The notes beneath the pieces are model-generated. The model made no database searches. It saw only the letters and a program-made list of their open reading frames with translations, and was not told the DNA's origin. Positions 1 through 9,242 of a stretch of DNA of 64,000 bases are shown here, one piece after another; position 1 is the stretch's first letter; each line of letters begins with the position of its first letter. The DNA is taken from the NCBI RefSeq assembly GCF_028737265.1, contig NZ_JAQZAK010000002.1, positions 806,001 to 870,000 on the forward strand. Reading direction: 5' to 3'. The DNA is from Actinomycetospora callitridis (GTDB lineage Bacteria; Actinomycetota; Actinomycetes; Mycobacteriales; Pseudonocardiaceae). The position numbers and the translations under genes are program-made.

Positions 1-717
1 CCGGGTGGTGACGTCGCTGCCGGCGAGCTTCTCCATCACCGGCCGGGTGGAGTCCAGCGGGACGAGCTGGTCGTCCTCGCCGTGGATCCACAGCACGGGC
101 AGCTCCGCGAAGCCCGGACCGGCCGCGATCGCCTCGACGGCCGCGACGAACGCCTCGAGCGTCGGGCGCTTGAACGGCCCGTGCCACACCAGGTCGTCGG
201 ACTCGTAGTCCGCGCCGACCGCGGGGTCGCGGGAGAGCACCGCGGGGTCGATGGGGACGTCGGGGATCTCGTCGTACTCGAGCAACCCGAAGATGCCCGG
301 GCTGCCGCCGACGACGGGGCCGGTGAGCACCAGGCCCGCGAGCACGTCGGGGTAGCGCTGGGCGTAGCGCGCGGCGACGAGGCCGCCCATGGAGTGCCCG
401 AGCAGCACGATCGGCAGGTCGGGGTGCTCGTTGCGGGCGGTGCGGCGGACCTGGTCGAGGTCCTCGACGACGTCCTCGACGTCGGCGACGAGCACCCGCT
501 CGCCCTCGGAGCGGCCGTGGCCGAGGTGGTCGGGCGCGTAGACGACGGCCCCGTCGCCGGCGAGGCGGTCGAGCACGTGGGCGTAGCGCCCGGAGTGCTC
601 GCCGTAGCCGTGCGCGACCAGCACCACGCGGCGCGGCGCGCCCTCGGGGTCGCGACGGCGGACGACGACACGACCGTGCGTGCCGCCGAGCTCCAGGTCG
701 GTCTCGGTCCCGATCAT
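1..717 (-). CDS. Monoacylglycerol lipase-like alpha/beta hydrolase (3' end cut by window)
   Basis: This serine hydrolase of the lysophospholipase/monoacylglycerol lipase group probably releases fatty acid from mono- or lysoglycerolipids. The visible 239 residues start at an ATG and contain the oxyanion motif HGYGEHSGRY, the region DHLGHGRSEGE, the nucleophile elbow GHSMGG and, late in the visible part, the WIHGEDDQLVP segment that carries the catalytic Asp. The catalytic His lies beyond base 1. The start overlaps the stop of the upstream hydrolase as ATGA, so this is the last visible gene of a translationally coupled lipid operon with plsB, plsC and a WS/DGAT gene. The fold is certain; the substrate is inferred from motif and context. 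Confidence 0.85.
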   Translation of the reverse strand, partial: MIGTETDLELGGTHGRVVVRRRDPEGAPRRVVLVAHGYGEHSGRYAHVLDRLAGDGAVVYAPDHLGHGRSEGERVLVADVEDVVEDLDQVRRTARNEHPDLPIVLLGHSMGGLVAARYAQRYPDVLAGLVLTGPVVGGSPGIFGLLEYDEIPDVPIDPAVLSRDPAVGADYESDDLVWHGPFKRPTLEAFVAAVEAIAAGPGFAELPVLWIHGEDDQLVPLDSTRPVMEKLAGSDVTTR

Positions 718-1535
718 GCTGAGGTCTCCTCGCGAACGCTGGGTTGGGCGGTGGTGACACCGAGGACGGTGCGCACCACCAGGTCGGGGTCGTCCCACAT
801 CGGCACGTGGCCGACACGGGGCAGGCGGACGAACTCGGCGCCGGGCAGGCGCGCCCGCAGCGTCTCGCCGTGACGCCGCCACGGGATGAGCCGGTCGCGC
901 CCGCACCACGCGACGCGCACCGGGCACGGCAGCTCCGCGAACGACGCGAGCCCGCCGTGCTCGGCGGCGCCGTCGAGCAGCTCGTGCAGGATCACGCAGC
1001 CGCCGAGGTCGTCGATCAGGTCGGGGACGTCGGCGGTCGGCACGCGGTCACCGCGCTCGAGCACCCGGCCGAGCAGCAGGCGCCGCACCCGGGGCCGCGC
1101 CGCCAGCACGCGCACCGCGGGCGAGCCGCCGAGCGCCGAGCCGAGGCGGAACGACCACACCAGCCGGCGCAGGTCGAGCCGTGTGCGCCAGCCCCCGGCC
1201 GGCGACAGCGCGACCACGGTGCGGGCACGCCCACGCCGGGTGAGCTCGAGGGCCACCCAGCCGCCCAGCGAGTTGCCGACGAGGTGCGCGGTCGGCATGC
1301 CGGCGGCGTCCATCAGGGACTCGACGTCGTCGACGATCCCCTCGACCCCGACCGGCTCGCCCTCGGGCCACGGCGCCCCGCCGCGGTGCCCGATCATCGT
1401 CGGCACGAGCACGTCGTGGTGCTCCTCGAGGCCGGAGAGCACCGGGCGCCACGCCCGCCACGACATGCTCGCGCCGTGCAGCAGCACCAGCGGCTCGCCG
1501 CGCCCGCCCCGGTACGGGCCCTCGGGCGCGCTCAC
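714..1535 (-). CDS. Alpha/beta hydrolase of the glycerolipid operon
   Basis: This 273-residue alpha/beta hydrolase is probably an esterase or lipase. It shows the oxyanion segment LLHGASMSWRAW, the nucleophile elbow GNSLGG (Ser near residue 100), a late CGRDRLIPW acidic segment and the terminal GHVPMWDDP histidine motif. The GTG start is chosen because it forms a GTGA overlap with the stop of the WS/DGAT gene; its own stop overlaps the next ATG in the same way. Its place after plsB-plsC-WS/DGAT resembles the lipase position in the mycobacterial Rv2482c-Rv2485c block, which suggests acyl-lipid turnover. The exact substrate is unknown. Confidence 0.85.
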   Translation of the reverse strand: MSAPEGPYRGGRGEPLVLLHGASMSWRAWRPVLSGLEEHHDVLVPTMIGHRGGAPWPEGEPVGVEGIVDDVESLMDAAGMPTAHLVGNSLGGWVALELTRRGRARTVVALSPAGGWRTRLDLRRLVWSFRLGSALGGSPAVRVLAARPRVRRLLLGRVLERGDRVPTADVPDLIDDLGGCVILHELLDGAAEHGGLASFAELPCPVRVAWCGRDRLIPWRRHGETLRARLPGAEFVRLPRVGHVPMWDDPDLVVRTVLGVTTAQPSVREETSA

Positions 1536-2977
1536 GTGCGTCCCAGGGCGAGCACCTCGTCGAACCCGTCCGCGAGGTCCTGCTCGAAGCCGGGCAGATC
1601 GGTGATCGACGCGGCGTCGAGGTTGGCGGCCACGCAGCACGTCGGCCCGTGGGTCAGCATCGCGATCATCGCCGCGCAGCCGGGCAGGGGCGCGAACGGG
1701 TAGCTGCGCACGATCCGCGCGCCGGCGAGGTAGATGTCGCCCTGCAGGCCCGGGATGTTGCTGGCCTGCAGGTCGTTGGCCCCGGTCGCCGCGCCCGCGC
1801 CGAGGCCGGTGATGACCGAGCCCGGCAGCCGCGCGAGCCACGGCGTCACGACCTCGACGCTCTCCAGCGCCGGCTCGGCGAGCGCGGCCTTCATGCGCCG
1901 CCGGACGTCGACGATCCGGGCCGCCGGGTCGACGATGCCGACCGGGGCCGAGAGCCGGGCGGGCGCGAAGTGGTTGCCGCCGGCCTCGTGCTCCTCGCGG
2001 CGCACCGACACCGGCAGCGTCACCGGCATCAGCCGCTCCGGGGGCAGCGGGTCGCCCTGGCGGGCCGAGTAGCGGCGGAACGCGCCGAGCAGCGACGCGA
2101 GGTAGGAGTCGTTGATCGAGCCGCCGGCCGCCTTGCCCGCCGCGCGCAGGTCGGCGAAGGGCACGTCGAGGGTGCGGAAGCGCCAGGACGGGCTCCGGTG
2201 CGCGAGCACCGGCAGCGGCGGGGCCGGCGGCGGCGAGAGCACCCGGCGCGCCGAGACGACGTAGCCGAGGGCGTCCCGCACGGCGCGGTCGGGACGGACC
2301 AGCGACGCCGCCATCCCGAGCAGCCCGCGCGCCGCCCCGCCGACCAGTCCGAGGTCGCTGCGGACCTGGCGCGCGAGCTCCTCGGACAGGGTCGGGGCCT
2401 CGCCCGTCGGCGCGGGCGGCTGGGGCTTGTCGGTGGTGGGCTCCCGGGTGCGCGAGTGCAGCCCGGCCAGGAGCTGCGCGAGGCCCATGCCGTCGGAGAG
2501 GACGTGGCTGAGCTTGAACAGCAGCGCGGCCCCACCGTCGGGCAGGCCGCCGACCAGCGTCGCCTCCCACAGCGGGCGCGACGGGTCGAGCGGGGTCATC
2601 GCGGCCTGCTCGGCGACCGTGAACAGGCCGTCGGTGCCCGCGCCCTCGGGCAGCCGCAGGCGGCGCAGGTGGTAGTGCAGGTCGAAGTCGGGATCGAGCG
2701 CCCAGTGCGGGGTCCCGGCACCGAGGAACGGCGTGACGATCCGTTCCCGGAACCGGGGGACCACCCGCGAGGCCCACTCGGTGGCGGCCACGAAACGGTC
2801 CCAGTCGGGCTCGCGGTCGAGGGTCTCGACGATGACGACGGTCGAGCGCATCCGCGGGTCGACCTCGACGCGCCACATGAGCGCCTCGAAGCCGGTCATC
2901 TCCTCCGACCGGGACCACAGGAGGCTCCCGTCGGCGCTGCGGGGCGGGGTGGGGTCGGGGGTCACCGACGGGCTCAC
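1532..2977 (-). CDS. WS/DGAT-family acyltransferase (wax ester synthase/diacylglycerol acyltransferase)
   Basis: This 481-residue protein matches the bifunctional wax synthase/diacylglycerol acyltransferase family, which transfers acyl-CoA to diacylglycerol or fatty alcohols for storage lipid. The N-terminal condensation-like half has the active-site segment SHVLSDG at residues 157-163. It corresponds to the family signature HHxxxDG: the catalytic second His is kept and the first is Ser. The C-terminal half has NDSYLASLLGAFRRY, the family ND motif and the NIPGLQGDIYLAG segment. Length is typical. GTGA overlaps couple it to plsC upstream and a hydrolase downstream, so triacylglycerol synthesis from phosphatidate is the likely role. 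Substrate preference cannot be read from sequence. Confidence 0.9.
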   Translation of the reverse strand: MSPSVTPDPTPPRSADGSLLWSRSEEMTGFEALMWRVEVDPRMRSTVVIVETLDREPDWDRFVAATEWASRVVPRFRERIVTPFLGAGTPHWALDPDFDLHYHLRRLRLPEGAGTDGLFTVAEQAAMTPLDPSRPLWEATLVGGLPDGGAALLFKLSHVLSDGMGLAQLLAGLHSRTREPTTDKPQPPAPTGEAPTLSEELARQVRSDLGLVGGAARGLLGMAASLVRPDRAVRDALGYVVSARRVLSPPPAPPLPVLAHRSPSWRFRTLDVPFADLRAAGKAAGGSINDSYLASLLGAFRRYSARQGDPLPPERLMPVTLPVSVRREEHEAGGNHFAPARLSAPVGIVDPAARIVDVRRRMKAALAEPALESVEVVTPWLARLPGSVITGLGAGAATGANDLQASNIPGLQGDIYLAGARIVRSYPFAPLPGCAAMIAMLTHGPTCCVAANLDAASITDLPGFEQDLADGFDEVLALGRT

Positions 2978-4380
2978 GGGGCGCCTTCCAGGGTGGCGAC
3001 GAACCGGTTCCGCACGTCCTCGACGTGCTCGGTCATCGTCGCCACTGTCCACGACGAGGTGTCGACCGGCGGCAGGACGTCGACGTGCACGGTGCCTCCC
3101 CGCAGGGTCTGGTGCCCGCGCCACATCACCTCGCCGGCGTCGTGGATGACGATCGGCACCATCGGCACGCCCGCCTGCATCGCGATGTGGAAGGCGCCCT
3201 TCTTGAACGGCCCGAGCCGCGGGGTCGGCGAACGGGTGCCCTCGGGCGCGATCGCCAGCGACCAGCCCTCGTCGCGCATCTTGCGCACCGCCGGCTCGAG
3301 GGCCTCCTTCGACTGCCGGGCGTTGCCGCGCTCGACGAAGGCGACTCCGGCCAGGCTGAACATCTGGCCCCACAGCGGGATCGAGGCGGCCTCCGCCTTG
3401 GCCACGCCGGTGAAGCCCCCGCGCAGCAGCTTCATCAGCAGGGCGACGTCGAGCTTGGACTGGTGGTTGAAGACGAAGACGCACGGCCGCGCCGACCACA
3501 GGTGCTCCGCACCGCGCACGTCGACGTCGATGCCGGCGAGCGCGAGCCCGAGGTCCCCGGTGACCGACGAGGCGAGGTCGACCATGTGCCGCCGCGACCG
3601 ACGCGCGAGGCCGACCGCCGCGCCCGCAGAGGCGCCGCCGAGCAGGGCGCCGTAGAACCCGGCCGTGCGCAGGACGTCGCCGGGGGTGGCGAGCGCGCCG
3701 CCCCGCTCGGCGACGGTGAGCACCGGCCGGTCGCCGCACGTCGTCTCCCGCGGTGTCACCACCAGGGGCCGCTCGCCCGCGTCCAGCAGCGCCGACGAGC
3801 ACGGGCCCGCGTAGACGAAGGTCGGCCTCCGCCCGTCGAGGGCCGCGGCGAGGGCGGCGGCCTTCGCGCTCCCGTCGTCGTCGACCAGCACCGGTCCGGC
3901 GACCTCCCCGCTCAGCGTGCCGTCGCGGACGTCGACCTCGGTGGTGACCAGCTCGTCGGCAGCGAGGTCCTCGGCGAGGGGCGCGAGCACCGGCCGGGGC
4001 GCGTGCCCGGTGACCACGACGCGGTGCCCGGCCCGACGGTGCTCGGCCACGAGCGACCACATCTCCGGGCGCAGCGCCGCCCCGAGCTCGTCGCGGTGCA
4101 GCACCCGCGCCCGTCGGGCGACCGTGTCCTCGTCCTGCCCGGCCCAGCCCGCGACGAGACGGCGCACGGCGGCCTCGTCGTCGCCCGCCCCCGCGACCAG
4201 CGCGATGTCGGCGGGCAGCGCGCGCCAGGACGTGCGCCCGGAGCGCAGGGCCTCGCCGGCGTGCGCGGCGACCGCGGAGGCGTCCAGCAGCGCGGTCTCG
4301 TCGACGACGGCGACGCTGCCCGACGGCGCGGCCCGGACCGAGGCCCGCCGGGCGTCGAGCTCAGCGCTGGGCAGGGGCAT
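2974..4380 (-). CDS. plsC: HAD-like domain fused to PlsC-type 1-acylglycerol-3-phosphate acyltransferase
   Basis: This 468-residue fusion resembles mycobacterial Rv2483c-type proteins. The C-terminal half is a PlsC/LPLAT acyltransferase with FNHQSKLD (HX4D catalytic motif), a VAFVERG block and PEGTRSP, and would acylate lysophosphatidate to phosphatidate at the membrane. The N-terminal half has the shape of a HAD-IB phosphatase, but motif I reads VDETA at residues 26-30 instead of DxDGT. The late motif reads VYAGPCSSALLDAG without the usual GDxxxD acidic pair, so phosphatase activity looks lost. The gene overlaps plsB by 20 bases, indicating tight coupling of the two acylation steps. Acyltransferase assignment is strong; an active phosphatase is doubtful. 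Confidence 0.9.
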   Translation of the reverse strand: MPLPSAELDARRASVRAAPSGSVAVVDETALLDASAVAAHAGEALRSGRTSWRALPADIALVAGAGDDEAAVRRLVAGWAGQDEDTVARRARVLHRDELGAALRPEMWSLVAEHRRAGHRVVVTGHAPRPVLAPLAEDLAADELVTTEVDVRDGTLSGEVAGPVLVDDDGSAKAAALAAALDGRRPTFVYAGPCSSALLDAGERPLVVTPRETTCGDRPVLTVAERGGALATPGDVLRTAGFYGALLGGASAGAAVGLARRSRRHMVDLASSVTGDLGLALAGIDVDVRGAEHLWSARPCVFVFNHQSKLDVALLMKLLRGGFTGVAKAEAASIPLWGQMFSLAGVAFVERGNARQSKEALEPAVRKMRDEGWSLAIAPEGTRSPTPRLGPFKKGAFHIAMQAGVPMVPIVIHDAGEVMWRGHQTLRGGTVHVDVLPPVDTSSWTVATMTEHVEDVRNRFVATLEGAP

Positions 4381-6625
4381 CGAAGACCTCCGAGCGGAGT
4401 GCGTGCTCGCGTTCCGCGACACGGCGCAGCTGGTCGCGGACCCCGGCGACCTCGTCGCGCCAGGCCGCCCGCGCCGCCGGTGTCGCGTCCACCCCCAGCA
4501 GTGCCCGGTTCTCCGCCGCGCGCAACGCGGTGGAGAAGAGCTCGCGGGACACGACGTCGGCACCGTGCAGGCGCTGCTGGCGCCACCACTGCTGCCCGAG
4601 GCCCGTGCAGGCGTCGAGGAAGGGTCCCCGGTCCTCCAGGGCCCCGTCCTGCTCGGCGAGCACCGTCGCCACCACCCACTGCGACTCGACGAACGGCAGC
4701 AGCGTGCGGGGCGCGACGAGCAGCTCCGCGCGGCCCAGCATCTCCGCCGCACCGCCCGGCGTGCCGAGGACGTCCTTCCAGTCGGGGGCGAGGCGGTCGA
4801 GCTCGGCGAGCAGCTCGTCGCGGTACTCCCGCTTGCGGGAGAAGAAGAAGTCGAACTTCAGCAGGTCGCGCAGCTCGAGGGCCGTCCCCCAGCACGCCTC
4901 GAGGGCCTCGTCCTGGGGGAGGTCGGTGTCGACGATGGTCAGCAGCGCCATCTCGAGCACGGCCCGGGTGAGCAGGTGGTGGAGCACCCCGTTGCGGTAG
5001 AAGGCGGCGACGTGGTGACGGTCGGAGTCGATCGACCACACGGCCTGCGGTCCCCCGTCGAAGCGCTCGGCGACGCCCACCGAGACGAGCCGCTCGAGGG
5101 TGTCCTCCAGGGCTTCGTCGGACCCGAGGTCGCCGATCGCCGGCACGCGCTCGAGCAGCCGGCGCACCGGCTCCACGACCGCGCGGACCTGCTCGAACGT
5201 CAGCGCCCGCCCGCCGGCGCCGAGCAGCGCGAAGGTGACCACCGACGTCGGCGTCACAGGGGTGGCCCGGTTGATGCCGACGGCGATCCGGAACGCGACC
5301 TTCTCGAGCTGCGAGCGCCCCTCGCCGGCCTCGTCGAGCGCCGCCCGCAGCGGGAGCGGCTCGCCGAAACGGACCCGGGCCGAGCCGATGCGCCGCTGCT
5401 GGTCGCGCATGTAGCCGGCGAGCCAGCCCAGGCCCTCGGCCTTCTTGCCCGCCCCGCCCTGCTCCGCGGCCAGCGCGCCGACCTCGTGGAGCTGGTCGTA
5501 GTGCAGCGACACGGGCACCAGCAGCGGGTCGCGGCCGGGCGAGTCCGGCTCGAGCTGGGCCGCCGCGTCGACGAGGTAGCGCAGCAGCCCGTACTTCGGC
5601 GGGCGCAGCTTCCCGGTCCGCGTGCGGCCGCCCTCGATGTACCACTCGAGGTTGAAGCGCTTGTCGAGCAGGTGGCCGAGGTACTCGCGCACCGCGAACT
5701 TGTAGATCGCGTCGTCGCCGAAGCTGCGGCGGATGAACACGATCCCGGCCCGGCGCCCGAGCGTGCCGAGCGGCCAGAAGGCGAGGTTGTCGCCGCCGAG
5801 GACATGGTTGCGCGGGAAGTCGTGCGCGTGGAGCACCTCGGCCAGCACGAGCGGGTCGGCGTAGCTGCGGTGGGAGGGCAGGAAGATCAGCGGACGCCGC
5901 CGGCCCTGCTCGCGCAGGCGCTCCAGGCTGGAGGTGTCGACGTCGACGTCCCAGGCCTTGCGGTGCAGCGGGCTCATCACCGACCGGAAGGCCTCGATCG
6001 CCGGCGGGCTCTGCACCGCGGCCATCTCCTCCAGGCAGTCCGACGTCTTCGCCAGCACCTCGTCGGGCGTCAGGCCGAGCTCGCCGGCCAGGTCGGCGGC
6101 CCGGCGGGCGACCGCCGTCGACGCGACGATCTGCTCGGCCATCAGCCGAGGCACCTTGTAGCGGTCGCCGGTCAGGCGTCGTTCCGCGCGGTCGCAGGCC
6201 AGGGTCGCGCGGCGGCGGACGAAGGCGACGAAGCCCGACCCGTCGGGCGAGCCCACCTCCTGGTCGCCCTCGCGCCGCAGGTCCGACAGCGTCGCCGCGT
6301 CACCGGCCACGACGCGCGCACGGTCGGCCGACCAGCCCCGGAGCCGGGCGCGCGCGTGGCGCACGCCCCGGCGCCGCGGGCTCAGCGAGAACAGGTCCGA
6401 GAGCGACGGCTCGTCCGAGGAGGCGCGCTCGTCGGGCGGCCAGACGACGCGCACCGGCACGACGGTGGTGTCCGGCGCCGCGGCGTCGAGGGCGCCGGCG
6501 AGCTCGCGGGCCCCGTCCGGGACCACCTGGGCCCGGCCGTCGCCGTACGTCGACTCCGTCCACTGCCGCACCAGCTCGCGCTCGGTCCGGGACTTCGCGC
6601 CCGAGAGCACCAGCGTCCGCACCAC
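4361..6625 (-). CDS. plsB: Glycerol-3-phosphate 1-O-acyltransferase, PlsB type
   Basis: This 754-residue protein would catalyse the first acylation of glycerol 3-phosphate at the membrane, making lysophosphatidate for the downstream plsC. The acyltransferase core near residues 245-420 has FLPSHRSYADP (HX4D), the GIVFIRRSFGDD block, YIEGGRTRTGKL and LVPVSLHYDQ, all standard GPAT blocks. Length fits PlsB2-type proteins. The GTG start at 6625 has a GGAG Shine-Dalgarno six bases upstream; a second GTG follows directly. Gene order plsB-plsC-WS/DGAT-lipase is that of the M. tuberculosis plsB2 region. It is the first gene of the operon, separated by 44 bases from the P450 gene end. Confidence 0.92.
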   Translation of the reverse strand: MVRTLVLSGAKSRTERELVRQWTESTYGDGRAQVVPDGARELAGALDAAAPDTTVVPVRVVWPPDERASSDEPSLSDLFSLSPRRRGVRHARARLRGWSADRARVVAGDAATLSDLRREGDQEVGSPDGSGFVAFVRRRATLACDRAERRLTGDRYKVPRLMAEQIVASTAVARRAADLAGELGLTPDEVLAKTSDCLEEMAAVQSPPAIEAFRSVMSPLHRKAWDVDVDTSSLERLREQGRRRPLIFLPSHRSYADPLVLAEVLHAHDFPRNHVLGGDNLAFWPLGTLGRRAGIVFIRRSFGDDAIYKFAVREYLGHLLDKRFNLEWYIEGGRTRTGKLRPPKYGLLRYLVDAAAQLEPDSPGRDPLLVPVSLHYDQLHEVGALAAEQGGAGKKAEGLGWLAGYMRDQQRRIGSARVRFGEPLPLRAALDEAGEGRSQLEKVAFRIAVGINRATPVTPTSVVTFALLGAGGRALTFEQVRAVVEPVRRLLERVPAIGDLGSDEALEDTLERLVSVGVAERFDGGPQAVWSIDSDRHHVAAFYRNGVLHHLLTRAVLEMALLTIVDTDLPQDEALEACWGTALELRDLLKFDFFFSRKREYRDELLAELDRLAPDWKDVLGTPGGAAEMLGRAELLVAPRTLLPFVESQWVVATVLAEQDGALEDRGPFLDACTGLGQQWWRQQRLHGADVVSRELFSTALRAAENRALLGVDATPAARAAWRDEVAGVRDQLRRVAEREHALRSEVFDAPAQR

Positions 6626-6669
6626 TCTGTGCTCCTGCCTCCACGCGCCCCCGGGAGGGGACGCGAGCG

Positions 6670-7953
6670 TCAGCCCCGGATCGAGCAGGGCATGGTCTTC
6701 ACCGCGTGCACGAAGTTGCTGCGCAGGGTCTCGGGCTCGCCGACCGTCAGGTCCGGGACCCGGGTCAGGAGCTGCGAGAAGATCTGCCGCAACTGTGTGC
6801 GCGCGAGCATGTTGCCCATGCAGAAGTGTGGTCCGCCACCCCCGAAGCCGACGTGGGGGTTGGGGTCGCGGGAGAGATCGAAGCGCAGCGGGTCGGTGAA
6901 GACCTCGGCGTCCCGGTTGCCCGACTCGTAGAACATGACGACCTTGTCGCCCTCGGCGATCGGGGTGCCGCGCAGCTCGGTGTCTCGGGTCGCGGTGCGC
7001 CGGAACGTCACCACCGGGCTGGCATGTCGGATGAACTCCTCCACCGCCGTCCTCGCCCGGCCCTCGGGGTCCTCGGCGAGCCACGCGCGCTGGTCCGGGT
7101 GCTCGGTCAGCCGGCGCACGGAGTGGGCGATCGTGTTGCGCGTGGTGTCGTTGCCGGCCACCGAGAGCAGCACGAAGAAGGCGCCGATCTCGTTGTCGGT
7201 GAGGCTCTCGCCGTCCACCTCGGCCTGCACGAGGTTGGTCATGAGGTCGTCCTGCGGGGCCCGGCGGCGGGCCTCGGCGAGCTCGAGCGCCGGTCCGAGC
7301 AGGGCCATGAGCGCCTGGCCCGCGGCCTGCAGCGGGTCCTCGAGGCCCCGGTTCTGGAGCACGTCCGGGTCGTTCGTGGCGACGAGGAGGTCGGCCGCCT
7401 CGGCCAGCGACTCCTGGTACTCCTCGGGCGCGCCCATGAGGTCGAAGATTGTGCCCATCGGCAGCCGCTTCGCGACCAGCTGAACGAAGTCGCCGTCGCC
7501 GTGGTCGAGCAGCTCGTCGACGATCGACCGGGCCCGTCCCGCGATCCTGTCCTCGAGGCGGCGGACCTGCTTCGGCGTGAACGCGGCGCTCACGATCTTG
7601 CGGAGCTTGGTGTGCCGCGGCGCGTCCATGGCCAGGAACGACTGGCTCGCCTCGAGGAGCTCCGCCGGCGCGTCCTGGAACTGCGTGCCCTGCCCGGAGC
7701 AGAAGAGCTTCGGGTTCTTGCTGACGTGGCCGATGTCCTCGTGGCGCACGACGGCCCAGAACCCCGGGTCGTCCTCGCCGGGCATGAGCATGCCCTCCGG
7801 CGGGCGATGCCAGGAGATCGGACGCTCGGTCCGGAGCTCGGCGAACGACGCGTCGCGCTCGGCCATCGGCCGGCCCCAGAACTCCAGGGACGACAGGTCG
7901 ACCGGGTCGAGGTCCGGCCCCGGGGTCGTGGCCGTGCTCGTGGTGGTGGTCAT
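6670..7953 (-). CDS. Cytochrome P450 monooxygenase
   Basis: This 427-residue soluble bacterial P450 has the I-helix oxygen-activation motif SVAGNDTTRN, the K-helix ExxR (EEFIRHASP) and the haem ligand loop FGGGGPHFCMGN with axial Cys378. The run VAGNDTTRNTIAHS resembles the CYP125/CYP142/CYP124 lipid and sterol hydroxylases, so a lipid, sterol or terpenoid substrate is a reasonable inference. The ATG overlaps the stop of the ferredoxin reductase gene as ATGA, giving a three-gene electron-transfer operon (ferredoxin, reductase, P450). The start is favoured by that overlap. The actual substrate is unknown. Confidence 0.93.
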   Translation of the reverse strand: MTTTTSTATTPGPDLDPVDLSSLEFWGRPMAERDASFAELRTERPISWHRPPEGMLMPGEDDPGFWAVVRHEDIGHVSKNPKLFCSGQGTQFQDAPAELLEASQSFLAMDAPRHTKLRKIVSAAFTPKQVRRLEDRIAGRARSIVDELLDHGDGDFVQLVAKRLPMGTIFDLMGAPEEYQESLAEAADLLVATNDPDVLQNRGLEDPLQAAGQALMALLGPALELAEARRRAPQDDLMTNLVQAEVDGESLTDNEIGAFFVLLSVAGNDTTRNTIAHSVRRLTEHPDQRAWLAEDPEGRARTAVEEFIRHASPVVTFRRTATRDTELRGTPIAEGDKVVMFYESGNRDAEVFTDPLRFDLSRDPNPHVGFGGGGPHFCMGNMLARTQLRQIFSQLLTRVPDLTVGEPETLRSNFVHAVKTMPCSIRG

Positions 7954-9239
7954 GCGTTCGCCCCGTCCTGTGCCGTCTCGGCCGCCGTCGCCGCTGCCGC
8001 CTCGGCCGCCTTCGCCGCGGCCTGCTCGCGCCGCTCGGCGGCGAGGGCGAGCGCGGCGTCCCAGCCCTCGCGCTTGCCGATGAGACGGCGGTACTTCATG
8101 ACCTCGGCACGCATGTCGACCGCGAGGGCGCCGACGATCCGGTCGTGCGCCCGGTAGAGCGCGGTGAACGGGCCGCCGTCGGCGTCGTCGCCCGCGACGA
8201 CCTCGACGTGGTCGCCCGCCGCGACACCGACGAACTGCACCCGGCTCGCGTACCAGTCCGACCAGAAGTACGGGACGGTCTCGTAGACCTTGGCGTTCTC
8301 CGGGTCCACGGCGTTGCGCGCGGCGTAGCGCCCCTGCTCGGCGGCGGAGGTCCAGTGCTCCAGGCGCATCGGGCCGTCGAGGACGTCGTCGAACAGCGCG
8401 TTCGGCCAGCGGGCGACATCGCCCGCGACGTAGACGCCCGGCGCGGCGGCGAGGCGGGCGTCGGCCACCACGCCGTCGTCGACGGTGAGGCCGGAGCCCT
8501 CGAGCCAGCCGGTGGTCGGCTGCGCGCCGATGCCGACGACGAGCAGGTCGGTGTCCAGCTCGGTGCCGTCGCCCAGGCGCACGGCGCGCACCCCGCCGTC
8601 GTGGTGGAGGACCTCGTCGACGGCCACCCCGGTGCGCACCTCGGTGCCGTGACGCTCGTGCAGGCGGGTGAGCGCGCGGCCCATCCGCTCGCCGATCGCG
8701 CGCACGAGCGGGGTGTCCATCGCCTCGAGGATCGTCACCTCGAGGTCGAGCGAGCGGGCGACCGCGGCCACCTCGGAGCCGATGAAGCCCGCCCCGACGA
8801 CGGTCACCTTCCGGTTGCCGTCCCGCAGGGCCCCGCGCAGCCCGATGGCGTCGTCGAGGGTGCGGACGACGTGGACGCCCGCGAGCCCCTCGGTGCCGGG
8901 CAGGGTGCGCGCGTGCGCCCCCGTCGCGATCACCAGGCCGTCGTAGGGGATCGCGCGGTCCCCGACGGTCACGGTGCGCGCCGAGGTGTCCAGCGCCGAC
9001 GCCGGCGTCCCGAGCACGAGCTCGACGTCGAGGTCGTCGGCGAAGGTCGCGTGCTCCCGGTAGCGCGGATCGGGGCACTCCTCGGCGGCGAGGTACTCCT
9101 TGGACAGCGGCGGCCGGTCGTAGGGCAGGTGCTCCTCGGCCCCGACCAGGGTCACCGTCCCGTCGAACCCGTCGCCGCGGACGGCCTCCACGGCGCGCAG
9201 GCCGGCGAGGGACGCCCCGACGACCACCAGGTGCGTCAC
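7950..9239 (-). CDS. FAD/NADH-dependent ferredoxin reductase for the P450
   Basis: This 429-residue oxygenase-coupled NADH:ferredoxin reductase moves electrons from NAD(P)H through FAD to the adjacent ferredoxin. The N-terminus has the FAD dinucleotide fold VVVGASLAGLRAVEAVR and the PYDRPPLSKEYL block, the mid part has VTVVGAGFIGSEVAAVAR for NADH, and the C-terminal part has GVYVAGDVARWPN. It ends in an Ala/Glu-rich helix with no assigned role. The GTG start lies three bases past the ferredoxin stop and the gene is coupled to the P450 by ATGA. Context makes it the cognate reductase. Confidence 0.93.
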   Translation of the reverse strand: MTHLVVVGASLAGLRAVEAVRGDGFDGTVTLVGAEEHLPYDRPPLSKEYLAAEECPDPRYREHATFADDLDVELVLGTPASALDTSARTVTVGDRAIPYDGLVIATGAHARTLPGTEGLAGVHVVRTLDDAIGLRGALRDGNRKVTVVGAGFIGSEVAAVARSLDLEVTILEAMDTPLVRAIGERMGRALTRLHERHGTEVRTGVAVDEVLHHDGGVRAVRLGDGTELDTDLLVVGIGAQPTTGWLEGSGLTVDDGVVADARLAAAPGVYVAGDVARWPNALFDDVLDGPMRLEHWTSAAEQGRYAARNAVDPENAKVYETVPYFWSDWYASRVQFVGVAAGDHVEVVAGDDADGGPFTALYRAHDRIVGALAVDMRAEVMKYRRLIGKREGWDAALALAAERREQAAAKAAEAAAATAAETAQDGANA

Positions 9240-9242
9240 CGC

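Noticed and set aside
4261..4380. Serine phosphatase (SerB) function for the PlsC fusion protein
   Set aside because: The DxDGT and GDxxxD residues required for HAD catalysis are missing.
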